NCBI RefSeq assembly: GCF_009498035.1
Contig: NZ_CP034550.1
Location: 5,766,001-5,830,000, forward strand
Length of the DNA: 64,000 nucleotides
Direction of reading: 5' to 3'
From: Saccharothrix syringae
GTDB taxonomy: Bacteria; Actinomycetota; Actinomycetes; Mycobacteriales; Pseudonocardiaceae
In this document: piece after piece, positions 8,017-15,451 of the stretch
Layout: each line of letters starts with the position of its first letter
Numbering within the stretch: position 1 is the stretch's first letter
Position numbers and translations under genes: made by a program
Notes under the pieces: model-generated
The model's database searches: none
What the model was told of the DNA's origin: nothing
The model's input: the letters and a program-made list of their open reading frames with translations, nothing else

Positions 8017-11000
8017 CTAAAGGGCGGTCCAGTGCGGTGCGCCGGCCCGTTCGGCGACGGCCAGCGCGTGCTCGCGGTGCTCGGCCGCCCGGCGGTGGCG
8101 GCCCAGGGTGGCGGCCAGGTCGCCGAGGTAGTGGGCGACCGGGCGCAGGGTCAGCATGCCGCTGCCGGCGCCCGCCAGTTCGTTCGCGGCGGGTTCGAGG
8201 GCGGCGTGCAGGCGTTCGGCCGCGGGGCGGTCGTTGGTGCGGACGGCGGTGATGGCGTGCAGGCAGGTGCGGGCTTCGTAGAGCAGGTCGTGGGGTGAGT
8301 CCGGGATGGGGGTTTCGGTTTGGGTCAGGAGGGGGCGGCACCAGGGGGTGTAGGCGCCGAAGTCGGTGTCGTCGATCGGGGGTTCGCCGCGTTGGAGGCG
8401 GTCGCACAGCAGGGCCAGGGGCAGGATGCCGTTGTCCACACCGGACATGCCGGTGCCGGCCAGGCGGGCGGCGGCGGCGCGGTAGGCGGGTTCGGCGGGT
8501 TCACCGGTGACGCCGGTCCGCAGGGCGCGGTACCAGTCGGTGAAGACCCGGACCAGGGGCAGTTGGTGCGTCCGGCCCAGGCGGTCGGCCGCGGCGGCGT
8601 GGTGGTCGGCGGTGGTGAAGTCGGCGAGCGCCGAGTTGGCCTGGATCAGGACCAGGTGGCCCAGGACCTCGAAGGTGACCAGGTCGTGCCGGTGGGCCAG
8701 GTCGACCAGTTCGGTGCCGACGCGGGCGCGGTCGGGGGCCAGGCCAGCGCGGTCGAAGGACTGCAGGAAGCGGGCGTTGAGGGCGAACGCGAGCAGCGCC
8801 GGGTCCGTTGAGGAGCGGGCCAGGGCTTCGGCTTCGCGGGCGGCGGTGCGGGCGCGGGTGCCGCCGGTGCTGCGCAGCTCCACGGCGAGGGTGGCGAGCA
8901 GGCGGGCCCGGGTGGTGGTGCGGTCGGCGGGGAGGGCGGCCAGGGTGCGTTCGGTGGTGGCGGCGATCCGGGCGGCCAGGGGTGGGTCGTCGTGCTCGGT
9001 CCAGACGGCGGGGACGTCGAAGGCGGTGATCACGCGGGCGGTCAGGTCGGGGTCGCCGAGGTCTTCGGCGAGTGCGATCGCCTCGGCTCGGTGGTGGCGG
9101 GATCGGGCCAGGTCGCCGGTGACGGCTCTGGTGCGGGCCAGGCCCATGACCAGGTCCAGCCTGGTGGCTGCGGGGGTGGGGTGGGTTGCTGCGGGGGTGG
9201 TGGGCGCGAGGGTCGTGGCGGGGGCAGGGTCGGTGGCGGGGGCGTCGGTGCCTGAGCGGTCGGCGGCGAAGCGGCCGGCGGTCGAGTGGCCGGGACCAGA
9301 GCGGTCGGCGGTTGAGCGGTCGTGGGCGGTGAGTGCGGCTTCCCACAGCCGGGCCGCTTCGTGCGGGGCGCCTCGGCGTTCGGCGCGTTCGGCGGCGGCG
9401 CGGGCGTAGTGGGCGGCGCGGGGGTCGGTTTCGGGACTGTCGGCCAGCAGGAAGTGGTGGGCCAGCGCGTCCACCTCGTCGGGGCGCAGCCGTTTCAGCG
9501 CCTCGGCGGTGGCGGCGTGCCAGTGGGCTCGGCGGGAGCCGGTCAGGTCCTGGTAGAGGGTGTCGCGCACGAGGGCGTGGGCGAAGCGGAACCGCCGCGG
9601 GCCGCGTTCGACCAGGAAGCCGTGGTCGGTCGCGGTTTCCACCGGTGCGAGCACGTCCTCCCCCACCAGGGCGGTCAGCAGCTCCAGGTCCAGGTCGGTG
9701 CCGACCACGGCGGCCCGCCGCAGCACGGCCTGCGCGGGTTCGGGCAGGCGGGCCAGGCGGTGGCGGACCACGTCGCGCACGCCGGGCGGTACCGAGGCGG
9801 CCCAGTCGGGGCCCTCGCTCTCGACCAGCCGGGCCAGCTCGCGCACGAAGAACGGGTTGCCGCCGCTGCGCCGGTGGATCGCGGTCGCGGTGGCCTCGTC
9901 CACGTCGTGGCCGGTGGTGGCGCGCACCAGTTCGGGCACGGCGGTGGCGGGCAGTCCGCCGAGGTAGACGCGCGTCGGTTCGGCGCGGGCCACGCGGCCG
10001 AGGAGGCCGGCCAGGGCGGTGGGGACGTCGGTGGTGCGGTGCGTCGCGATCACCAGCAGCGGGTGGGCGGTCGACCCGGTGACCACGGCGACCAGCAGCG
10101 CCAGGGTCTCCTCGCCGGCCTGGTGCAGGTCGTCGAGGACCAGCAGCAGCGGGGTCCGGCGGGCGACGGCGGCCAGGTGCTCGCCGACGGCGCGGTGCCG
10201 GTGGAAGCGGGCCACCAGCGGGTCGCCGTCGGTGGGGGTGGCGGGCGGGTGGCCGTGGCCCCGGGCGGCGAGGGTGTCCAGGAGTTGGTGCCACGGCCAG
10301 GCGGCGGGCAGGCCCTCGGTGTCGGGGTTGGTGCCCCAGGCGGTGGTCCAGCCGCGGGTGGTCAGGTGGTCGGTGAACGCCTCGGCCAGGGCGGTCTTGC
10401 CCGCGCCGGCGTCGCCGGAGACCAGGGCCAGGACGGGGCGCGGCAGCTCGGTGGCCCGGGTGGCCGCGGCGTCGAGCTGCGCGACCTCGTCGGCGCGGCC
10501 GACCAGCCGGGAGGGGGTGAGGAGGTGGCGCTCCGGCCGGGCGGGGGTGGGGGTGTCGTTGGGGCGGGTGGGGGCGGGTGGTGCGGCCAAATCGGCACCG
10601 TGCGCGGCCGAATCCGGGCCGTGTGCAGCCGAGTTGTGGCCGTGCGCAGCCGAGTTGTGGCCGTGCGCGGTGGGTGCGGCCGAATCGGGACCGTGCGCGA
10701 CTGGCGTGGCCAACCCGTGGGTGCCCGCGAGTGGCGCGGCCAGGTGGGGCGCGTGGGCCAGGACATCGGCCTCCAACTGCCGCAACCCCGGCCCCGGATC
10801 GACACCCAACACCTCGGCCAGCCGCCCCCGCGCCCGGCGCAGCGCACCCAGCGCGTCCCCCTGCCTCCCGGCCCGGTACAGGGCCAACGCGAGCAACCGC
10901 CAGGCGTCCTCCCGCCACGGGTGCTGCCCGACGTGCGCCTCCAGGTCCGGCACGGCGGCCGCAGCCCGTCCCGACGCCAGCAGCGCCTCCGCCCGCCGTT

Positions 11001-11490
11001 CCAGGGCCAGCAGGCGCAGTTCGTCGAGGCGGGCGGCCTCCGCGCGGGCCCACGGCCGGTCGGCGAACTCGGCGTAGGCCGGTCCCCGCCACAGCGCCAG
11101 CGCCTCGTCCACCAGCGCCTCGTCCACCCCCGCCGCGTCGCGGTCCCCGGTCACGGCCGCCTCGAACCGCCACGCGTCGACCGCGTCCGGTTCGGCGCGC
11201 AGGGCGTAGCCGGGTGGCGCGGTCACCAGCACCCGGGCGGGGGCGCGTGGCGGCCGGTCCGGTTCGAGGGCCCGTCGGAGCGCGGCGACGAACGTCTGGA
11301 TCGCACCCACCGCACCCTCGGGCGGGTCGTCGTCCCACAGGTCGTCGACCAGGTGGCCCACGGGCACCACCCGGCCGCGGGCGACCAGCAGCCGCGCCAG
11401 CACCGCGCGGTGCCGGGGCCCGCCCACGCGCACCGGGCCCCTGGCGTCCTCGGCCACCAGCGGGCCGAGCACGCCGAACCGCACCGACAT
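8017..11490 (-). CDS. SARP-type regulator with ATPase and TPR domains (AfsR-like)
   Basis: About 1157 residues. The order is a winged-helix DNA-binding domain (FGVLGPLVAEDARGPVRVGG, residues 3-100), a BTAD domain (to about 250), an Ala/His-rich repeat linker, an AAA/NB-ARC-like ATPase with Walker A GDAGAGKTAL, and TPR-like helices to the C-terminus. The frame runs upstream to 12576, but the true start is the ATG at 11490 behind GGGAGGG. Such proteins bind 11-bp-spaced direct repeats overlapping the -35 region and recruit RNA polymerase. It is divergent from the alpha/beta hydrolase gene, and two 11-bp repeats lie in the shared intergenic region. Confidence 0.88.
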   Translation of the reverse strand: MSVRFGVLGPLVAEDARGPVRVGGPRHRAVLARLLVARGRVVPVGHLVDDLWDDDPPEGAVGAIQTFVAALRRALEPDRPPRAPARVLVTAPPGYALRAEPDAVDAWRFEAAVTGDRDAAGVDEALVDEALALWRGPAYAEFADRPWARAEAARLDELRLLALERRAEALLASGRAAAAVPDLEAHVGQHPWREDAWRLLALALYRAGRQGDALGALRRARGRLAEVLGVDPGPGLRQLEADVLAHAPHLAAPLAGTHGLATPVAHGPDSAAPTAHGHNSAAHGHNSAAHGPDSAAHGADLAAPPAPTRPNDTPTPARPERHLLTPSRLVGRADEVAQLDAAATRATELPRPVLALVSGDAGAGKTALAEAFTDHLTTRGWTTAWGTNPDTEGLPAAWPWHQLLDTLAARGHGHPPATPTDGDPLVARFHRHRAVGEHLAAVARRTPLLLVLDDLHQAGEETLALLVAVVTGSTAHPLLVIATHRTTDVPTALAGLLGRVARAEPTRVYLGGLPATAVPELVRATTGHDVDEATATAIHRRSGGNPFFVRELARLVESEGPDWAASVPPGVRDVVRHRLARLPEPAQAVLRRAAVVGTDLDLELLTALVGEDVLAPVETATDHGFLVERGPRRFRFAHALVRDTLYQDLTGSRRAHWHAATAEALKRLRPDEVDALAHHFLLADSPETDPRAAHYARAAAERAERRGAPHEAARLWEAALTAHDRSTADRSGPGHSTAGRFAADRSGTDAPATDPAPATTLAPTTPAATHPTPAATRLDLVMGLARTRAVTGDLARSRHHRAEAIALAEDLGDPDLTARVITAFDVPAVWTEHDDPPLAARIAATTERTLAALPADRTTTRARLLATLAVELRSTGGTRARTAAREAEALARSSTDPALLAFALNARFLQSFDRAGLAPDRARVGTELVDLAHRHDLVTFEVLGHLVLIQANSALADFTTADHHAAAADRLGRTHQLPLVRVFTDWYRALRTGVTGEPAEPAYRAAAARLAGTGMSGVDNGILPLALLCDRLQRGEPPIDDTDFGAYTPWCRPLLTQTETPIPDSPHDLLYEARTCLHAITAVRTNDRPAAERLHAALEPAANELAGAGSGMLTLRPVAHYLGDLAATLGRHRRAAEHREHALAVAERAGAPHWTAL
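10600..10662 (-). repeat. 21-bp tandem repeats coding the SARP linker
   Basis: Three adjacent 21-bp units (10600-10620, 10621-10641, 10642-10662), with degenerate copies on both sides, encode a seven-residue repeat of the form AHGxxSA between the BTAD and ATPase domains. The length is a multiple of three, so copy-number change would keep the frame. Confidence 0.8.
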
Positions 11491-11548
11491 CAACCCTCCC
11501 GACGCCGGGACTCTAACCCGGCCCGGCCCGGCGCCCCCGCTCAGCCGT

Positions 11549-11570
11549 TGCTGATCGGCTGCTGATCGGG
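11549..11570. promoter_or_regulatory. Two 11-bp direct repeats between SARP gene and hydrolase
   Basis: TGCTGATCGGC (11549-11559) and TGCTGATCGGG (11560-11570) are head-to-tail, ending 46 bp before the hydrolase start and lying 59-80 bp upstream of the SARP start. SARPs typically recognise heptamers spaced 11 bp apart, so this is a candidate site for the adjacent regulator. Confidence 0.45.
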
Positions 11571-11616
11571 GTCCCGGAGGCTGGCGGCACGGCAACCCGA
11601 CCCGAGAGGCAGGACC

Positions 11617-12489
11617 ATGCAGATCCCCGGATTCGACTACCGACGGGTGACCGTCGCCGACGGCGTGGCGCTCAACGCGGCCGTGGCCGGTTCCGGCGAC
11701 CCGGTCGTGCTGCTGCACGGCTTCCCGCAGACGCACCTGATGTGGCGGCACGTGGCCGCCGACCTGGCGGCCGACCACACCGTCATCTGCCCCGACCTGC
11801 GCGGCTACGGCGACAGCGACAAGCCCGCCGACACCGACGGCCACGCCTACAGCAAGCGCACGATGGCCGCCGACGTGGTGGGCCTGGCCCGCGCGCTCGG
11901 CCACGACCGCTTCGCCCTGGCCGGGCACGACCGCGGCGCGCTGGTCGCCATCCGCGCCGGCCTGGACCACCCCGACGCGGTCGGCCACCTGGCCGTGCTG
12001 GACGTGCTGCCGACGCTGGACATGTGGGACGTGCTGCACGGCGTGACCGCCGCGGTGGGGTTCCACCTGTACCTGATGGCGCAGCCGCCCGGCCTGCCCG
12101 AACAGCTCATCGGGGCCGCGCCGGACGCGTTCTTCGGCCACTTCCTCGACGCCTGGACCCGCGACCCCGCGGCCATCCCAGCGGACGTGCGCGCGGCCTA
12201 CCTGGAGGCGTCCCGGAACGCGGTGACCTCGATCGTGGCCGACTACCGCGCCACCGCGGGCGTCGACGTGGCGCACGACACCGCCGACCGGCTGGCCGGC
12301 AACCGGCTGGGCATGCCGGTCACCGTGCTCCAGCAGGACTGGGGCGCGGCGCTGGGGTACGACGCGGCGGCGCTGTGGCGGGCGTGGGCGCCGGACCTGG
12401 AGCACCGCACGGTGTCGTGCGGCCACTTCATGGCCGAGGAGGCGCCCGCGGACGTGGTCAAGGCCCTGCGCGGGCTGCTGGCGCGCTGA
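11617..12489 (+). CDS. Alpha/beta hydrolase related to haloacetate dehalogenases/epoxide hydrolases
   Basis: Cytosolic alpha/beta-hydrolase of 290 residues. It has the oxyanion segment LLHGFPQTHLMW, the nucleophile D105 in GHDRG (aspartate rather than serine, so an ester-enzyme mechanism), an acidic D129 in VLDVLPT and a catalytic H270 in CGHFMAEE. Overall it resembles fluoroacetate dehalogenases. However, the halide-binding tryptophan expected after H150 is a leucine (L151), which argues against defluorination. Epoxide or other ester/halide hydrolysis is possible. ATG follows GAGAGGCAGGACC. It is divergent from the SARP regulator. Confidence 0.88.
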   Translation: MQIPGFDYRRVTVADGVALNAAVAGSGDPVVLLHGFPQTHLMWRHVAADLAADHTVICPDLRGYGDSDKPADTDGHAYSKRTMAADVVGLARALGHDRFALAGHDRGALVAIRAGLDHPDAVGHLAVLDVLPTLDMWDVLHGVTAAVGFHLYLMAQPPGLPEQLIGAAPDAFFGHFLDAWTRDPAAIPADVRAAYLEASRNAVTSIVADYRATAGVDVAHDTADRLAGNRLGMPVTVLQQDWGAALGYDAAALWRAWAPDLEHRTVSCGHFMAEEAPADVVKALRGLLAR

Positions 12490-12654
12490 CACCGGCGGGA
12501 CCGGCCGTCGCCGGGCCCGGGCCCGACCACGCGGCTCCGCGACCTGCCGGAGCGGTTCGCCCCGGTGGCGGAGCACCCGCCCGACCCGGCGGGGCGGGGA
12601 CGCCCGGGATCGGCCAGACCGCGCTCGGCCTGGCCGCCCGGGCGTGAAAGCGGC

Positions 12655-13110
12655 TCACGGCTCGTTGAAGTACCAGCGCTGGTCGCTCCGGCCGTAGTCG
12701 CACCGCTCCAGTCGCGGGCTGCGCTCGTGCCCGTCGTAGGTGAGGCAGGTGCCGAACTCGTCGTTCACGATGACCCGGGAGTTGCCACCGCCCTCGCGCC
12801 ACCACAGCTGCCCGGGGTCGTCGGGGTCGCACGCGCGCCCCTTGAGCTGACCGCCGATGGCGGCGGCGCACAGGCCGGTCCCGATGTTCCTGATCAGGTT
12901 GTCACCGGCGCCGAGGCGCCACACCTGCCGGTCGTTGCCGCGGTAGTCCTCGGTGATGATCGGCTTGGTGTCCCAGAGCGTCTGGAGCCACACGTCCTCC
13001 GAACCGTTGGCGCTCTCGATCACCGCCACCGTGTCCGCCGAGGCCGGTGGTGCCCACGCCAGCGCCGAGCCCGCGACCACCAGGGCGACCAACGTCTTCC
13101 GGAATGCCAT
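12655..13110 (-). CDS. Small secreted ricin-type beta-trefoil-like protein
   Basis: 151 residues: a signal peptide (MAFRKTLVALVVAGSALAWA, cleavage near ASA) followed by segments spaced like QxW lectin repeats (RQVWRLGAGDN, GQLWWREGG, DQRWYFNEP) and paired cysteines (LCAAAIGG/GRACDPDD, GTCLTYDG/ERCDYG). The pattern suggests a beta-trefoil carbohydrate-binding or inhibitor fold. No catalytic motif. The ligand is unknown. Confidence 0.75.
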   Translation of the reverse strand: MAFRKTLVALVVAGSALAWAPPASADTVAVIESANGSEDVWLQTLWDTKPIITEDYRGNDRQVWRLGAGDNLIRNIGTGLCAAAIGGQLKGRACDPDDPGQLWWREGGGNSRVIVNDEFGTCLTYDGHERSPRLERCDYGRSDQRWYFNEP

Positions 13111-13329
13111 GGCCCTCTACCTCTCCCGCCGTCCCGGGCGGCGCCGTCACCGACCCGGGTGCCGAAACGTTCGGCGTCCCCAGTGAAACCGGGCGGTCCC
13201 GATCGGCCAACGCTCGTGACACGAGCAGGTGGGAGAAGAACTCGTTGGGGTATCAGGGAAAGCCCGCTGCCACGGACGGTGTCGGCGTGCTGCGGCCGAA
13301 CACGTGGTCGCGCACCAGCACATCGTGTA

Positions 13330-13656
13330 GTGGCGCGGGCCGTCCTGGACAGCTCCGCCGGCGGTGCAGTAGGCACGGACGCGCAGTTGTCGCAGGCAAA
13401 CCCCGATCACCACAGGGAGCACTGCACCGGCGGGACCCGGTTCTGGAACATGCCCTTCGTCCACGTCGGCGGGTGCTCGGCCTTCACCGACAGCGGCGGC
13501 CCTTACGTGATCCGCATCGACAGGCTGCAGATGATGCCGACCCCGATCAACCCGCTGCGCATCGTGTTCTACGACGTCGTCGCCACGTGCGGCAGCTACA
13601 GCCCGAACGTCGGCGGACAGTTGAGCGAGGGGTCGAGCTGCACCTTCCAGCTGTGA
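13330..13656 (+). pseudogene. Orphan C-terminal coding remnant of a cysteine-containing protein
   Basis: From about 13330 (an in-frame GTG without a good ribosome-binding site) to the TGA at 13656 the frame has strong GC-rich third positions and protein-like content (VIRIDRLQMMPTPINPLR, then IVFYDVVATCGSYSP), with four cysteines near the C-terminus. No signal peptide or recognisable N-terminus precedes it, so it looks like the surviving 3' end of a secreted-protein gene. A real short gene starting at the ATG at 13450 (68 residues) is the alternative. Confidence 0.4.
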
Positions 13657-13662
13657 TCGACC

Positions 13663-14139
13663 TCAGTCGCGGGTCGCGCCGTCCGGCCAGACCACCGTGA
13701 CCGGCATCCCCCTGCGCCCGGCCTCCCCGACGACGTCCGCGGTCCCGCCGTGGCCGCGGGCGGGCCGCCCGTCCCACACCGCCACCAGCTCGTCGGCCCG
13801 GTCGAGCATCCGCAGGCTCGCGTCCAGGTAGGCGGCCGGGTCCGGTTCGACGTGGTCGAGCGCGACCACCTCCGCGGCGCGCGAGAGCAGGTCGTCGTAG
13901 ACGGGGTGGTGGGACCCGGGCAGTGCGCCGCGGTACTTCGCGGCGGGCACGACCACGACCAGCGAGCCGCCGGCGTCCAGGACGGCGCGGGCGAACAGCG
14001 CGTCCGCACCGTCGGCGATGCAGGACAGGCCGACCAGGTGCGCATCGGCCCGCGCGGCCAGCAGGTCGCGCAGGGCCGCGTCGACCAACCGCTCCGTCGG
14101 TCCCGGCAGGCCGCGGTGACCGGTGACGGCCAGGCGCAC
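13663..14139 (-). CDS. SLOG-superfamily nucleotide-binding protein
   Basis: 158 residues, GTG start overlapping the ribosome-binding-site region made by the end of the upstream gene (GAGGAGGGGAG, which also contains that gene's TAG). The start RLAVTGHRG and the segment LVGLSCIADGADALFA are typical of SLOG/LOG-like Rossmann proteins that bind nucleotides or nucleotide-derived signals. A later KYRGALPGSHHPVYDD and an ELVAVWDG strand fit the same fold. Tight coupling to the membrane pentapeptide-repeat protein suggests a functional pair. Confidence 0.75.
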   Translation of the reverse strand: MRLAVTGHRGLPGPTERLVDAALRDLLAARADAHLVGLSCIADGADALFARAVLDAGGSLVVVVPAAKYRGALPGSHHPVYDDLLSRAAEVVALDHVEPDPAAYLDASLRMLDRADELVAVWDGRPARGHGGTADVVGEAGRRGMPVTVVWPDGATRD

Positions 14140-14141
14140 GG

Positions 14142-15209
14142 CTACTCCCCTCCTCGGCGGGACCCGTCCACGGCGGTTTCCCCCGGCGACGCCCGTTCCC
14201 CGCGCGGGGTCGCGAGGTCGGTCCCCGTCACGTTCGCGCCGCTCAGCTTCGCACCGCTCAGGTCGGCGCCGCCCAACCGCGCACCTCCCAGGTCCGCCCC
14301 GGTGAGGTCGCAGTTCCGCAGGCCGGCTCCGCCCAGCTCGGCTTCCCGCAGGTCCGCGTGGTCGAGGGTGGCGTGGTCCAGGACCGCCCGCCCCAGGTGG
14401 GCGCCGCGCAACCGGGCCCTCCCCAGCCGCGTGTCGACCAGTTCGGCGAAGCTCAGGTTCGCGTGCCGGAGGTCGACCTCGTGCGCCACGGTGTACTTGA
14501 GCTTGGCGCCCCACAGGTTCGCGTGGTCCAGGCGGAGGCCCGACAGGTCGGCACCGCAGAGGTCGGCGGTCCTGAGGTCGACGGGGTTGCGCTCCGGACG
14601 CCGGGGACGCCGGCCGAGGACGGTGAGCGCCACCTGCACGTCCGTCGCCAGGGAGCGGAAGGCGGGCTTCGACCCGTCGTGCCGGCAGTTGTGCCTCTCC
14701 TCGTGCATACCGGTCTCCCCGGTGGTGGTCCGCTCGCGGATGAAGGCGGCGAGGACTTCGACGACGGTGACGTGGTCGCGTTCCGACTCGACCATGAGGT
14801 GTTCGAGGGCGTAGACGCCGCCGACGCGCTCGGTGAGCTTGTCGGAGGCGAGCTGCGCCACCGCCTTCCCGTAGCGGTCGGTGAGCTGACCCCGGCGGGA
14901 CAGGTAGTAGGTCCGGGCGGTGAACCCGATGCCGACGAGCGCGGCGGCGCCCCCGGCCGCGGCGAGGAGCACCTGCCGGGTCGAGTTGACGGCGTCGGCC
15001 TTCTCCTTGCCCTTGAGCTCACCCACGGACGCGGTCGCCCACCACGCCACGGGGCCGAGCAGCAGGACCAGGACCGCGCAGGTGCCCACGACGGCCGACA
15101 GGGCCAGCGGAACCGGGTGGCGCAGCGGCGACCGGCGGCCCGTGCGCGGGCGGCGTCGTGAGGCCGGACCGGTTTTGCCCGGGAGGTCTCGCGGTAACGG
15201 CCGTGTCAT
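14142..15209 (-). CDS. Membrane-anchored pentapeptide-repeat protein
   Basis: About 355 residues. The start at 15209 follows AAGGAGGG. A basic N-terminus, two transmembrane helices (about residues 28-62 and 78-100), a conserved cytoplasmic stretch (QLTDRYGKAVAQLASDKL, then the YALEHLMVESERDH region), and from about residue 205 a run of pentapeptides A(D/N)LxX forming a right-handed beta-helix to near the C-terminus. The architecture recurs in actinomycetes with no assigned role. Its stop lies 3 bp before the SLOG start. Confidence 0.85.
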   Translation of the reverse strand: MTRPLPRDLPGKTGPASRRRPRTGRRSPLRHPVPLALSAVVGTCAVLVLLLGPVAWWATASVGELKGKEKADAVNSTRQVLLAAAGGAAALVGIGFTARTYYLSRRGQLTDRYGKAVAQLASDKLTERVGGVYALEHLMVESERDHVTVVEVLAAFIRERTTTGETGMHEERHNCRHDGSKPAFRSLATDVQVALTVLGRRPRRPERNPVDLRTADLCGADLSGLRLDHANLWGAKLKYTVAHEVDLRHANLSFAELVDTRLGRARLRGAHLGRAVLDHATLDHADLREAELGGAGLRNCDLTGADLGGARLGGADLSGAKLSGANVTGTDLATPRGERASPGETAVDGSRRGGE

Positions 15210-15379
15210 GGCCCTCCTTGCGCGGGGACAGCCGGGACAGCCCGAGCGACCTCCGGTGGCGGCTCCCCCGACACCGCGACCCATCGGCGCTGAAACCCGG
15301 CAATCATGGCACAGCAGGTCGCCCCTCCGGCGTGAACGCCCTCCCACACCAGCGGGGTCGGGACCCGTCGGCGAGCCGC

Positions 15380-15434
15380 GCCAGGGCGCTGCCGGCGCGC
15401 CGGCAGCGCCCTGGCAGCACCCTGGCAGCGCCCC
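15380..15434. promoter_or_regulatory. 36-bp perfect palindrome running into 11-bp direct repeats
   Basis: 15380-15415 is an uninterrupted perfect palindrome centred in GGCGCGCC with arms GCCAGGGCGCTGCCGGCG. Its right half begins a set of three 11-bp direct repeats, GGCAGCGCCCT (15402-15412), GGCAGCACCCT (15413-15423) and GGCAGCGCCCC (15424-15434). They end 17 bp before the monooxygenase ATG, which lacks a clear ribosome-binding site, so transcription may be leaderless. The repeat period is that of SARP sites; the palindrome could serve a dimeric repressor or form a cruciform/hairpin. Confidence 0.65.
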
Positions 15435-15451
15435 CGGCCAGGGTGTCCGGC

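Noticed and set aside
15380-15415. Transposon terminal inverted repeat
   Set aside because: The palindrome is gapless with no transposase or matching end elsewhere in the window; a regulatory or structural role fits better.
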